From Glomus cerebriforme (Eukaryota; Glomeromycota; Glomeromycetes; Glomerales; Glomeraceae): a stretch of DNA of 20,829 nt. The position numbers and the translations under genes are program-made. The DNA is taken from NCBI GenBank assembly GCA_003550305.1, contig QKYT01000409.1, positions 4,447 to 25,275 of the forward strand, given 5' to 3'. The notes beneath the pieces were generated by a model. That model was not told the origin of the DNA. It saw only the letters and a program-made list of their open reading frames with translations, and did no database searches. Positions 10,214-20,181 of the stretch are shown piece by piece (the first letter of the stretch is position 1; each line of letters opens with the position of its first letter).

Positions 10214-10736
10214 ATGTTGGGTGGGTTTTTTTAATGTTAAAAAAGGATTCTTAGGATTAAATATGAAATGAATGGTTGGACCAATAATCATTGTTGATAC
10301 AAGATGAAGAAGGAAATCCACAATGAATACTCCTTCTAATGAGAATGAGNATGAAAATAATGTGAAAAATGACATTTTTAANGAAACAGAAATTAATTTT
10401 ATTATTTGATTAGTTTAATTAAAATTTTGAGCAAATAAGAATATCATCAATACATAGAAAAATTAAAGAACACATATATTACGACTAAAAAAATTTTAAT
10501 TCAAAAAATAGATTACATTTGAATACAAAAATAATAATATGATAATGTATAAATAGATTAATAATTTTTCTGTCAAGAAGTTTAGAATAGTATAGTGTAT
10601 AATATAGTATTTTTAGCAAACATAAATCACATCTTGTAAAACTAATTTTGTAAATAAAAAGGAACAAGATATTTAAATTTATTTCTGTTATAATTTATAC
10701 ATCAATTAAAATCAATAAAATAATATAAAAAATATA

Positions 10737-11035
10737 TTATACTCTTGAATTAAAGTTCTGAAAAATATTTTCACCATGATAATCTTTGTGAATAATATTC
10801 TCATTATGCAGATAATCAAGTTCAAGTCCTTTTATAATACAACATAGCGTACATCTTACTACACCAATCAATACAGTATTAAAGATCTACCTCATTTACC
10901 TCTTGAGAAGTGATGTGTTCAGAATTATTAAGTTCCTTAAGAGCAACTTATTTAACCATTAATCCAAATGGCCTTATAAATTTTACTGAATCCTCCCTTA
11001 GCAACAAATTCTACATCTATGAAACTATCATACAT
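10737..11035 (-). pseudogene. TKL-type protein kinase relic
   Basis: Read on the minus strand from ATG 11035, the first frame gives EFVAKGGFSKIYKAIW, a glycine-rich ATP loop, then stops at TAA. A second frame (from 10947) gives VALKELNNSEHIT with the ATP-binding lysine codon at 10936-10938. A third frame gives CIIKGLELDYLHNENIIHKD followed by YHGENIF, the catalytic loop (HKDYHGEN, equivalent to HRDxxxxN), ending at TAA 10737-10739. Three frames in correct domain order show a kinase broken by frameshifts and deletions. The alphaC-to-beta5 region is shortened, and no clear DFG or activation loop follows. A weak DLCLLK string near 10620 might be the remains of DLGL. The family is greatly expanded in arbuscular mycorrhizal fungi. 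It cannot encode an active kinase. Confidence 0.85.
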
Positions 11036-12943
11036 ACATAAATAAATTTAATTTATTATATTCATTACATTGTATTGGCTGAAGTGTGAAAGGTCAATCT
11101 CTAGTATATATAGTTAAATCTTTTTATTCAAAGCGAACGAACGACATGATAAATTTAACCTTGCATTACATTTATGGACAATCAATATATTATATATTAA
11201 ATTCGTTATTCTAAATAGAATATTCTTGCTAAAAAAGAATTTATCCTTTTAAAAGTTTTCAAGTATTTTGTTACACATATTTCTCATTAAATATAAGAAG
11301 AATTGTTTATTCAATTTAGAAAATTCCATTTAGTCCTTTTAAATTAAAAAAAATCCCAATATTTTATAACAGTGAAAATCACGAAAGAATTCGGGAATCA
11401 CATTCTAAAATTCTATAGAATAATACGAGGTTATACTGAATTTGACGCCTCCCTTTACTACAAAATATTTTTAAAAGTTACTTAATGGTCACGGTAACAC
11501 CACTTTTAATATTCTGAATATTAATTACAACAAGACATGTGAAGCTTTGAAATTAGAAACCATATAAGATTTTTCCAAGTTTGATTTGGAACATTGTAGA
11601 GTAATAATTTATGAAAGTAATTTGTTTTTTTATGAAGCTTTGCTTATTAGTTTTAATATTAGAACCTAGAAATTTACCAATTTACAATATTAACCTAAAA
11701 AAGAAACATTTTTTTTAAAAAAAAAATATTACGGTCGAATAAATGGATTCTCTTTTAATATAATGCTAAGGTAGATTTTTTGGGCTGATAACTTGATCTT
11801 TATAAATAAATTTTAATCATTAATTATTATCTTTAATATGATTGTAAATTATAAATAATGCCGAAAAATAAATAATAAATTATAGTAAAAATCAAATTTT
11901 AACTATCACGCATTAAAAAATTACATTGAATTTTCAAAATAGGTAATAATATTTGTTATATGTTTCATTATTTTAAAATTTTCTTCTCACATTCTCACAA
12001 AATTAAATGACAACATATCGTGATAAAGAGGTTGAAGAGTATTTTAAATTTTTAATTATAAATTTATAAATTTTATACTATAAATAATCTCTATTAAGGG
12101 ATGACTATTATTATATTCTATTTATTTGTGGATCGTGGAAAAGTAAATAGTTCATTAACAAATAAAGTTTCAAGGAAATGTCAACTTCTTTTTCACAAAA
12201 ATCATTATTTTCAGGTATAAGAGTATGTAAGAAGAAGCAACAGAATTATTTTTAAATTATGAAAAACTTCTCATTTGAAAATCCATTTCATATGATTTAA
12301 TTCTTTGGTTTTCTTTAATAAGATTCTATTTCTTCCCATAATTCATTCGTCCATCCATTTAACAGTTTGATAATTAAAACTTAAATTTATGTTTGATATT
12401 TAACTATTCTTGTACCATTTATTCCATATTTCTACAATCCTAAATCTAAAAGGATAATTAGATTTTGTTGAAGGTATACATAAATGAACCAGGATTCGGA
12501 CGATGAAATATTAATATTATTATTATTAAGTTAACTTCTTATCGTGTATGTTATATACTATATACCAAGTTCAGCAGGTTAAACTATTTACATGATAAAA
12601 AAATTTACATCATTATTCAGAACTCAATAGATCCTTTCGAAAATACTTAGTAAGCGATGATATCAGAACAATTTATATTTGTAGACTTTAGACGGTTAAA
12701 GTACTATAACTGCTACAGTGCTACAATAAATATTATCGTTGCATATGTATCACCTAAAAATCAATTGCATTGACAAGCAGACCTTTGACCTCAACGGCAT
12801 ACCATAAAAAAAAGGTTAAAGGATCTTCAATAGTACAAAGTTAAATTTGTAAAGATCGACACAGACTTTATTTATATATGGCTTTCAATGAGAAAATTTT
12901 TTTTTGACAATAACTCTCAAAAATGACGAGAAGATTAAACACG
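11036..12943. other. Intergenic, no gene seen
   Basis: About 1.9 kb of AT-rich DNA. I searched both strands for family motifs and exon-like frames and found none. A weak stem (CCTTTGACC near 12782 against GGTTAAAGG near 12813) is the only local structure. Confidence 0.55.
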
Positions 12944-13460
12944 ATGATAAATTCATTTCATCGAAACTTGGATATTCATTAGAAAAGGATTTAAGACTTT
13001 ATTAAATAATCCAAAGTATAGTGACATAGAAATTTTTTGTGAAGATGAAAAGAAATTATATGGTTGTAGAGCTATTTTAGCGGCAAGCTTTATAATGGGA
13101 TGAAAGAAATATTATTGAAACTTTTTATGCAGCAGATTATTTTCAATTACTGGACCTTCAGAACTTTTAAAAATATTTCAAGAAATAATCATATAGAAAA
13201 TTTACCGGAATTATTATCTAAAGTTGCGGAAATAATTTCATTGACGAAGATAATATTTTTCTTAATTTATTGATTGAATCAGTAGCAACTATTCCATTAA
13301 ATTTGGCTGATTATCTTTTAACTTATACATATGAAAAGAAAAGCCCTTTGTAGCCTTGAGTATGAAGTTTTCGATATATAGTGCTTTTCTTGCAGCAAAA
13401 CAAGTTTCTAATGATGCATTTAAATCTCTTATGGAAAAATTACCAGCCTTAGAACAAATG
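12944..13460 (+). pseudogene. BTB-domain protein relic (BTB plus BACK-like part)
   Basis: Pieces in correct order but several frames: MINSFH (12944), KLGYSLEKDLRL, LLNNPKYSDIEIFCEDEKKL then YGCRAILAA, LYNGMKE, NIIETFYAADYFQLLDLQNF, ENLPELLSKVAEIIS, DEDNIFLNLLIESVATIPLN, YEKKSPL, EYEVF and AFLAAKQVSNDAFKSLMEKL followed by PALEQ. These match the N-terminal BTB fold and the following helical part of the BTB families common in Glomeromycotina. In living relatives the protein usually carries a TLDc or Kelch part after this. Here about 10 residues are missing after RAILAA, about 35 after NGMKE, and there are at least five frameshifts. It ends abruptly at 13460, where it meets the SMC2 fragment. It is non-functional. 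Confidence 0.85.
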
Positions 13461-13485
13461 AAATCGATGACTGCATCGATTTCAT
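13458..13485. repeat. Perfect inverted repeat, 12-bp arms, at the BTB/SMC2 joint
   Basis: ATGAAATCGATG (13458-13469), spacer ACTG, CATCGATTTCAT (13474-13485). The right arm is the minus-strand SMC2 codons for Asp-Glu-Ile-Asp. The left arm lies where the BTB relic stops. See findings. Confidence 0.9.
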
Positions 13486-14182
13486 CAAGAATATACATTG
13501 GTGCGGGCTTATATTTTAATAAGGCCAGAATTAGTGATAACGCGGCAAGTGTTCTATCAATAAGAAAGAATTCAGTATATAAGCATAAGCAAAAGCCGAT
13601 GATTTTTAAAGTACTTAAAAAAAATGAAATACCGACCTTTGACCGCCACTTAATTCTAATAGGCTTTGTTTCCATGCCCCTCCAAGGCTGACTTTAACTT
13701 CTAAGCCATTCGTCATATCTTGGCCCTCGAGTGGCTGGATCTCTGCAAAATTGTTTGATAACTCTAAAATCACTAGAAAAAAATGTGGAATTAGAGATAC
13801 TTTCAAAAATTTAAAATTTCTTCATAATTTTCTTACGTGTTAACTTGTTTTCAAGTCTTCTGCAAAGATTTCTTCTTCTCTTTATCAAGGTTATCGATGG
13901 TTTCTTTGACTTTTTCTGGTCTTCCTTGATTTTTTTAACATCTGCTTTATAGATGTTTCTTTCTTCCACGCTATAAAAAAAAAGGAGGAAAATTAGTTAA
14001 TAATAATTTATAATATTTGCATCAATTATGGCAGAATACAAACCTATCAATTATGCTCATAACTCTAGGATCGGATTTTTATGCAAGTATTCACGCCTCA
14101 TTTCAAGCTACCGTAAAATCTCCCTGCATTCATCCGGATTTTGATTTATAAAATCATAAGGAGTATTTGGTTTTCCAAAAAG
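13470..14182 (-). pseudogene. SMC2 (condensin subunit) 3' fragment, introns retained
   Basis: SMC2 is the ABC-type ATPase core of condensin, which compacts chromosomes. The minus strand shows its C-terminal part in order. Exon A (14182-14044) reads LFGKPNTPYDFINQNPDECR, then DPRVMSIID after a frameshift. Exon B (13970-13837) reads VEERNIYKADVKKNQG and EKVKETIDNLDKEKKKSLQK. Exon C (13772-13633) reads FAEIQPLEGQDMTNGLEVKV and the ABC signature LSGGQRS. Exon D (13553-13470) reads LAALSLILALLKYKPAPMYI then LDEIDA, the Walker B. GT..AG introns of 73, 64 and 79 bp lie between. Breaks: TAG in exon A (LR*LE), TGA for the usual Trp after LQKT, frameshifts in A, C and at the C/D join. The N-terminal head, hinge and D-loop onward are absent. 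Retained introns mean a DNA-level duplicate, so a full SMC2 must exist elsewhere. Confidence 0.9.
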
Positions 14183-16499
14183 ATTTAAATTTATTAAGCA
14201 ATATATTTTTATCTCGATACAAAATAAAACAATATTTTTAGATTGATAAATTCAGATTATGTAAGCTGATTATTAGAATTACTGATTATATTATAATTTA
14301 TAAAATTAATAAATTAGAATAATTAAAATTAATACAATAAAATAATTAAAATTAATGCAATTAAAATAATTAAAATAACTAAAATAATTATACAGCATTA
14401 CGATATAGCAAATAATTTATATCAGTAAATTACTGTATCTCTTAGAAGCACAAAATCTTGAGGCTTAAATTTACTGTACATAGTTAAACCAATAATCGAT
14501 TGGCTTGATTCATAAAGAATTATCGTATTTATTCGTTTTTCGCCATCGTGGCATCGTCATCGCGTCCCACCCTTATTTTCCATAATTAAGAAATATGATT
14601 AAATTCTCTCTCAGCGAACGTTTCCCTTCCCTTATGATTTTGTGATTAAGTTTCTCCTTCTTATATGATTTTAATTAAGAAAAAAAATTTTAAGTAAAAA
14701 AAAATAGGGGTAAAGTACATAATATACCGTATATTAATCAATTTTTTTGTTTGCGACATAGATAAACTTTCATATTGTGTAGTGTCATAGGTTTTTATAT
14801 CATATTAACGCTTGTCGTAATCCTTCATTTTTAATTAAATGATTAAATAATGAGAATAATGAGGAGGGGGGAATTGAGATGGTATTTATATAATAAAAAT
14901 TTCATATAATCGAACTTTTTTAAAAGATAAGCTTCAAATAGTAATTGTGAGACTATAAAAAGAAATGTCAGAAAAAATTTTGCAGAAATTAATTTTTTGA
15001 AGTTCGCCGAATCAAAATTTTACAATAATCAATTACGTAAAGGTTACATAATGAGTTTCAAATAAAAAAAAAAAATAACAAAACCCCTTACTTATGAACT
15101 AAAAAAAAACAAAGAATTGTCAATTGAACGATTTTTGTGATTGGTATTTTTGGTAAATGTCAAATGATAACACAAAGAAAGTACATTTACAGTTTATTTA
15201 TTATAATATCAACATATCTTTAAATGTTTATGAACAAAAGCGATGCCGGCGGTCTGTTCTTCAATATATTATAATCCAAACTTTATTATAAAAATCACAA
15301 GATTTATTAATAAAAATAACTTTATCATTTAAATTTATTCTTTCCCGTTAAAAGAGATATATGGATATATGAATTTTAAACATTTTAACCGATTTTTTTT
15401 TGGTATTGTTTGCATAAAGGAAGGTATAAACGATCATTTATTTTCATTAAATGAAACAAACAATCAATCAATACGTTTCAGACTTCGCCAAACTTTTCTT
15501 TTTTTTAAAAAAAAAAAAAAATAAAAATAAGCGTTGAAGAAATTCAAAAAAAGATTATCTAAATTCGAAATATAGATCCTTTCAAGATAATAACTATTTT
15601 ACAATTTATTCCATTCATAGAAAATATTAAAAATATAAATAAAAGTGCAAATAACCTTGTCATCAGGTTTCTTTTGTAACAAAGATTCGTTTTATCCAAT
15701 GAATTCCCTCTTTTGACTGCTGCATCTCATTTATTTGATAGACCAATGAAATAAGAATTTTTATGGAATTAAAAAAAAACAAATGCATCTTTTTTATTTT
15801 ATTGCGTGATAATCTGCAAGACATGAAGTAAAATTATTATCATAAGATCATAATAGAAATCAATTTGTGTGAAAATTTAACCATTTAACTGAATTTATTA
15901 TAATAATTTTGTTGTAATATCAGTTTCGGCAAATAATTACTCTATTGCTTCGGCTCTTCTTGATGACAGATTAGCAAATTAGAATGTAATAGTTATCATG
16001 TATAATCAAAGTTTCGAAAAAATTTTATCAGGTACATTTATAGTTTAACCTAAAATATCGGCACATGATCTAAATATAATATATATGGGATAATAAATTT
16101 ATTGGTTTAGTTTAATTAGTCTATTAGTTTGTAATATAAAATTTACATCCAATAAATTTTTAATTTTTTATACTTTCCACTTTTAATTTTTTTTGAGATG
16201 AACTTCACTATTCTATATAATACAAGAAGCTTGCTTGCATTGATTAAAAAATATGATCTATGTTAAAGTTCTCGACTCTCAAGATTATCGATCATAATAA
16301 ATTCAAGTAAAATCATCGTTTCTAACTTCTAACCTATCAACATATAATATTTTTAAATGATTAAGTATATTTCCTTTTTTTTCAAAAAACATAAAACATT
16401 TTAAATTTTTTTTTGAACTTCAATTTTGCAATTCCATCATTAATATTTGTGCCAGATACTTGCTAATAAAAATTTAAAAATCAATAAACGTATAATATG
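14183..16499. other. Intergenic, no gene seen
   Basis: About 2.3 kb of AT-rich DNA. It contains a low-complexity AATTAAAAT-type patch (about 14280-14395), long A/T runs (for example 15489-15523) and a short GC patch near 15239-15250. Two short exon-like frames near 15680-15770 (minus) and 15913-15980 were considered but not called. Confidence 0.5.
14280..14395. repeat. Low-complexity AATAATTAAAATT repeat patch
   Basis: Imperfect tandem copies of an AATAATTAAAATTAAT-like unit with almost no G or C. Nothing coding is visible here. Confidence 0.7.
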
Positions 16500-16973
16500 T
16501 TATTTCATAATGTGTTTTAAGACAATCCTTAACTTCTGATCCAAGTACTTCACTGACAATTCTGAAAATTTTCTTATCAATAAAATTCTCCTTATTAAAT
16601 TGTTCATTTGAATAATATAATTGTTCCCTGATAAATATATATCTATGTCGGTTGATAAATGGTCACTGACTTCATGAATCGATTCATTAGAATCTGAAGC
16701 TGAACCCATAAAAATTGAGTCGAAATAGATTCGATCAACATTTTCGGAGCAGATTGTATTTGCTATGTTTATAGATAAGAAAGATGAATATTTACTGATA
16801 AAGTTAAAATTTACTTGCTCAAACTTACATGACAATTAAAACACTTCAACAGCTCCATTTAACATGACATGATACCCTTCCACATCTTCGACTCTTCTCA
16901 GAATATGCGCACTAATCCTGCTATAGCCCCGAAACAAAATCTCAAAGTTGTTAATATATATTATAACCCTAGT
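16500..16973 (-). other. Open frame broken by one stop, unrecognised
   Basis: In one minus-strand frame, codons from 16973 to 16839 encode 45 residues ending RRVEDVEGYHVMLNGAVEVF, then a TAA (16838-16836), then a further 111-codon stretch to 16500 containing DSIFMGSASDSNESIHEVSD and ending VLKHIMK. There is no ATG at the head of either part; the second begins at TTG. A good donor-like GTAAGT lies just after the internal stop (16829 down). The composition is more protein-like than the flanks. It follows the left copy of the inverted gene family and may be its 3' part. I do not recognise it. Confidence 0.3.
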
Positions 16974-17460
16974 TTATTACAATATATTAATGCAACTGTT
17001 ATATGCACCAGTGTACTTCTCGCAAAATTCATTAACACCATATAAACAATAGAACCATCCTTTGATATTTCGACTGCTGCAACAATAATGTGACTGAAGC
17101 AAACATTTCTTTGATATGCTGCATGTACTAAATCGGACTCGTNTTCACTTTTGGAATTTCGTGATAATAAAATCATTTCACCTCATGCTAAATTTGAAAA
17201 GTACCCAATAAACCACCAAAGATAAAAAAAAAATTATAATTAAAAAGGGAAATTCTTTATTTGTACAGAAACAACAGCAACGCAAAGAACGCAAAGAGAA
17301 TGAGAAATAGAGCATTTTCCTTCTTACCTTCTTGCGATTTCACCATAAATAAGGAATCCGTTCAAAAAATGATGATTACTTTTATCGTTTTACAAACCCA
17401 AAAACTCATTTAAACATTTAGGAAAGGACAAATTTACTATAAGTCATACAATCCTGGAAC

Positions 17461-17833
17461 TAGAGTTGCGATCCGTCAATCCGTAAATAAACACATTTCT
17501 GCCATTCTACGAATATTAAGTCAATAAAAAGAATGTTTTTGAGATATCTTATGAATATCTATCAATACATAATATGATAAAAAAAAATTGTCTTCAAAAA
17601 TAAAAGTAGAGAGAAAATTAAAACGGATTGAAATTCATCCGGATTGGATGAAAAATCAATCCGTTTTTATTTTCTCTTTTTTTTTTGTATTAAATAGTAA
17701 TTTTTTAAATTACTAGATTGTGCATTGGAATGCAGTCTTATAATATATAAAAAACAATTTAATCTTTATTAATTAAAATCCGTGTATAATTGCCAAAATG
17801 TGCCCTTTCGGATTCATCCGGATCGTAACTCTA
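17461..17833. mobile_element. Non-autonomous hAT-type MITE, 373 bp
   Basis: The left end TAGAGTTGCGATCCG matches the reverse complement of the right end, TAGAGTTACGATCCG, at 14 of 15 positions. The ends fit the hAT YARNG terminal pattern, and perfect 8-bp direct repeats flank the element. There is no coding frame inside, so it must have been moved by a transposase encoded elsewhere. Subterminal ATCCG/CGGAT motifs recur, and the 12-mer ATTCATCCGGAT occurs twice (17633-17644, 17812-17823). A central hairpin is listed separately. The element splits the left gene-family copy. The intact duplication suggests a fairly recent insertion. Confidence 0.88.
17611..17676. repeat. Central hairpin of the MITE, 20-bp arms
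   Basis: GAGAAAATTAAAACGGATTG (17611-17630) pairs with CAATCCGTTTTTATTTTCTC (17657-17676) at 19 of 20 positions. Inside, TCATCC (17635-17640) pairs with GGATGA (17646-17651). The result is a nested stem-loop at the centre of the element. Confidence 0.88.
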
Positions 17834-18238
17834 CCTGGAACATTCATGCTTATATCTCCTGGATAATATTTATTTCTAATAAATAGTCATTTTCATAGAC
17901 TATGAAGGAGAAAAATAGGAAGAAAAAAATAAAGTTGTAGAATTAATTATTATTTTAATGAAAATATAAAATGGATAAAATAGAATATTCCCATACCCTA
18001 ATTCCACGTATGGTTTTAAGTGGTTTATTGATCACAAAAAAATTTAAGTCCAAAATGAAGAATTCGAAATGATTGAGTGACGAATAGGACTTTCGCATGA
18101 AGAAAATTGCCCTTCAGATAATTAAATAAAAATGACTGTACGATAAATGGGAGATTTCATTATTTCCTTTAAATAAAATAATTTGTATTATAAGTATTAA
18201 TGGGACAATTTCGAACGAAATGATTAAAAGAAATTCGG

Positions 18239-18647
18239 GATTAATTTATCTTAATTACCTTATCAACTGATCATTTAGCATTGGATAATGCAGTTACGTA
18301 TGGGAAGGAGTTTTGAGAATTTTTAAAGAGTTTTTTTTTTTTACAAAAATTTCCCAAGAACATAACAAAATCATTCTGAATGAATAAAAAAAAATTCCCC
18401 ATGAACAATTTCGGAGTTTTATTTACAGGAATGTTTCACCAATCTACAATAACGTATCACTTGTATCTCAGAGTGACCGTAAATCGCGTGATCGCAAAAT
18501 TTTAGATGTTAATGCTGCGCATAATGTTACCGTAATACAATATCAGTAAACTCTTTTTTTGGGGGGAATTTTCTTTTGTAGAAAATAAGACCCAAAATTT
18601 GAATGAAATTAATAATCGGTTGATAAGGTAATTTAAATAAATTAATT
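18239..18647. repeat. 37-bp inverted repeat pair in the spacer of the inverted gene copies
   Basis: 18239-18275 matches the reverse complement of 18611-18647 at 32 of 37 positions, around the core TTACCTTATCAAC. Weaker similarity continues outward on both sides toward the two gene copies. I read it as the shared 5' flank of the duplicated genes rather than a transposon end. It marks the inner limit of the inverted duplication. Confidence 0.7.
18388..18549 (+). other. Short open frame between the inverted copies
   Basis: A 53-codon frame without ATG contains NVSPIYNNVSLVSQSDRKSR then DRKILDVNAAHNVTVIQYQ. It is GC-richer and less repetitive than the surrounding DNA, so it may be an old exon. 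I recognise no family and see no convincing splice partners. Confidence 0.3.
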
Positions 18648-18796
18648 TGCTTATTCCTTTTGATTGTTTTTGTCCGTTCATTATAAAGTTTAGTAATATA
18701 ATAATTAATTAATTAATTTTTAAAATAGCCCATATTCCACTCTACATTTTAATTCTAAACTTTATACTCTTTATTTCCTATTTTTCGTTCCCTCAG

Positions 18797-20181
18797 TCTA
18801 TGAAAAATGATACATCACTCGTTCCAGTGTATGAATCTACGTTAATAGAAAATAAATATTATCCAGGAAATATAGTATGTTATGGTAAAATTTGATTTTA
18901 AATCGTTTAAGTGGATTTGAATTTTGTAAAATAAATAATAACAGATTCTTGGTTTTAGTGTATGGCAAGAAGTAAATTCACACATTCTGAGTCCTTCGTA
19001 TTGCTGTAGTTTCTGTATATGAAAGGGGTTCTCACACTGGTTACAAAGGGAATGGCTTTATTGATAATACAGATTACACATTTTCAAAATCTCTGAGGAG
19101 AATCATCATTCGCGAATACCAGGATTACCTATTTAGTATATGTAGCACATCAAGAAATGTTTGCTTCAGCATATGCAAATGGTGCAGTAGCTAAAAGAAC
19201 AAGGGCGGTTTCATTGTCCATTATTAATATTTTGTATGATTGGTGGTTTAGTTAAATAGAGCGGGTGTTCACCAGTGTACTGTATATGATGAGGATATTC
19301 GGTTATCGATTCGTGTAGCAACTGCAGCATGTGTTGATATTCTAACAATTAGAAACATTTAAGTCATGAAATCGTGATGATTTGATTTCATGGGTTTTTG
19401 ATGATCTTTATAATTTTCATTACCATCAAGTAGAGCTAGGAAAAGGGAGTTCATTACAATGTTTTCATCAGGTGCAACTTATTGTATTAAATCGAGAAAA
19501 AGAATGTGGTCATTATATTAGGAATGGATTATTCTGATTTAATGGAAATAGGGTTATCGCTGTTTTCAAAAATACGTGAATTTGTACAATGTAATACAAA
19601 ATAAAATTTGTGAAACTCTCGATTTTTGTAAATATTTTTGTTTANCTCTCATCTAATTTTAGCTAGAGGTGTGATTTTTGAGAGCTTTCTTTTTGCTTGT
19701 TAAATTTACAACCTAAATTTGCTATTTATAAAGAAAAATAACTTGTTTTTTATAAACAAGTGCATGAACTTTTTAAATACTTTTTTTTGTGCACAAACGA
19801 TTTCTGCGAATTTCAGTGATTTTTTCGATTTTTTCATTGGAATTCAAAATAGCATGTAGCAATTTGATTGGATGTTCATGAAATTGTGATCAAATTTGTT
19901 TGTTTATTAATCATCACCTGATTCACATATTTTTGAAAACGGCGATAATACAAGTTTTTGAAAAACATGAAATAAAATATTGTGCATTTATCGGATTTAA
20001 TGATGCATTAGCTATAAATGGAGTTGAAGTATACTGGTAAGAAGAAATCCAAATTATTTTCAAGAAAATTTTTTTGAAAAAAATAGAAAATAATTAAATC
20101 TTTTTTATTTGCGCAAAAAAATTAGGGTGGTTAGATAATCAGGAAGTTGATTATATACGTTATCAATTTGCTGATAGTTGA
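18797..20181 (+). pseudogene. Right copy of the unrecognised inverted gene family, split by an IR element
   Basis: It starts after a clear acceptor (CCCTCAG) with TCTATG. The pieces include SLVPVYESTLIENKYYPGNI; an intron at 18885-18944; VVSVYERGSHTGYKGNGFID; VYVAHQEMFASAYANGAVAK then RTRAVSLSII; AGVHQCTVYDEDIRLSIRVA; a 55-codon open frame (19370-19537) with HYHQVELGKGSSLQCFHQVQ; MDYSDLMEI; then, after the inserted element, QVFEKHEIKYCAFIGFNDAL, an intron-like 20037-20125, and WLDNQEVDYIRYQFADS with stop 20179-20181. The pieces fall in all three frames with stops between, so the copy is dead. The peptides look like genuine, conserved protein, but I cannot assign a family. Confidence 0.55.
19554..19948. 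mobile_element. Short element with 27-bp terminal inverted repeats
   Basis: TTATCGCTGTTTTCAAAAAT followed by ACGTGAAT (19554-19580) matches the reverse complement of 19922-19948 with two or three mismatches at most. The interior (about 340 bp) has no coding frame and one small hairpin (CTTGTTT..AAACAAG near 19742-19760). The element interrupts the coding-like pieces of the right gene copy. A TA at each end (19555-19556, 19946-19947) would fit a Tc1/mariner-type TA duplication. No longer target duplication is evident, so the superfamily is uncertain. Confidence 0.6.

Larger units (their letters stand above)
17453..17841. repeat. 8-bp target-site duplication flanking the hAT MITE
   Basis: CCTGGAAC is present directly before (17453-17460) and directly after (17834-17841) the element. 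Eight bases is the duplication length typical of hAT transposition. Confidence 0.9.
16974..17899 (-). pseudogene. Left copy of an unrecognised inverted gene family, split by a MITE
   Basis: Read leftward, it starts after an intron-like end (CCTATTTTTCTCCTTCATAG) with TCTATGAAAATG. It then shares, in the same order and orientation as the copy at 18797-20181, the 19-mer AAATAAATATTATCCAGGA (17875-17857), a TTGCTGTTGTTTCTGTA-type string (about 17280-17262) and the 16-mer GAAATGTTTGCTTCAG (17109-17094). The last two are about 150 bp apart in this copy and about 145 bp in the other. A 373-bp hAT MITE sits between the first and second anchors. Frames are interrupted by stops, although 17176-16961 stays open for 71 codons. 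I cannot name the protein. This is a decayed duplicate. Confidence 0.55.

Noticed and set aside
13356..13691. Plus-strand 111-codon frame as one gene
   Set aside because: Only its first third (to about 13460) is BTB-family sequence. The rest is the antisense of the SMC2 fragment read through the joint.
14132..14143. ATTCATCCGGAT also occurs here, as in the MITE
   Set aside because: It lies inside SMC2 exon A codons (NPDEC region) without MITE ends. Coincidence is likely.
15680..15980. Short exon-like peptides (INEMQQSKEGIHWIKRIF on minus; NYSIASALLDDRLAN on plus)
   Set aside because: Each is under 40 codons, has no partner exons and matches no recognised family.
17006..17017. CACCAGTGTACT also found at about 19271
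   Set aside because: It is in the wrong relative orientation for the inverted duplication; a 12-mer match by chance is plausible.
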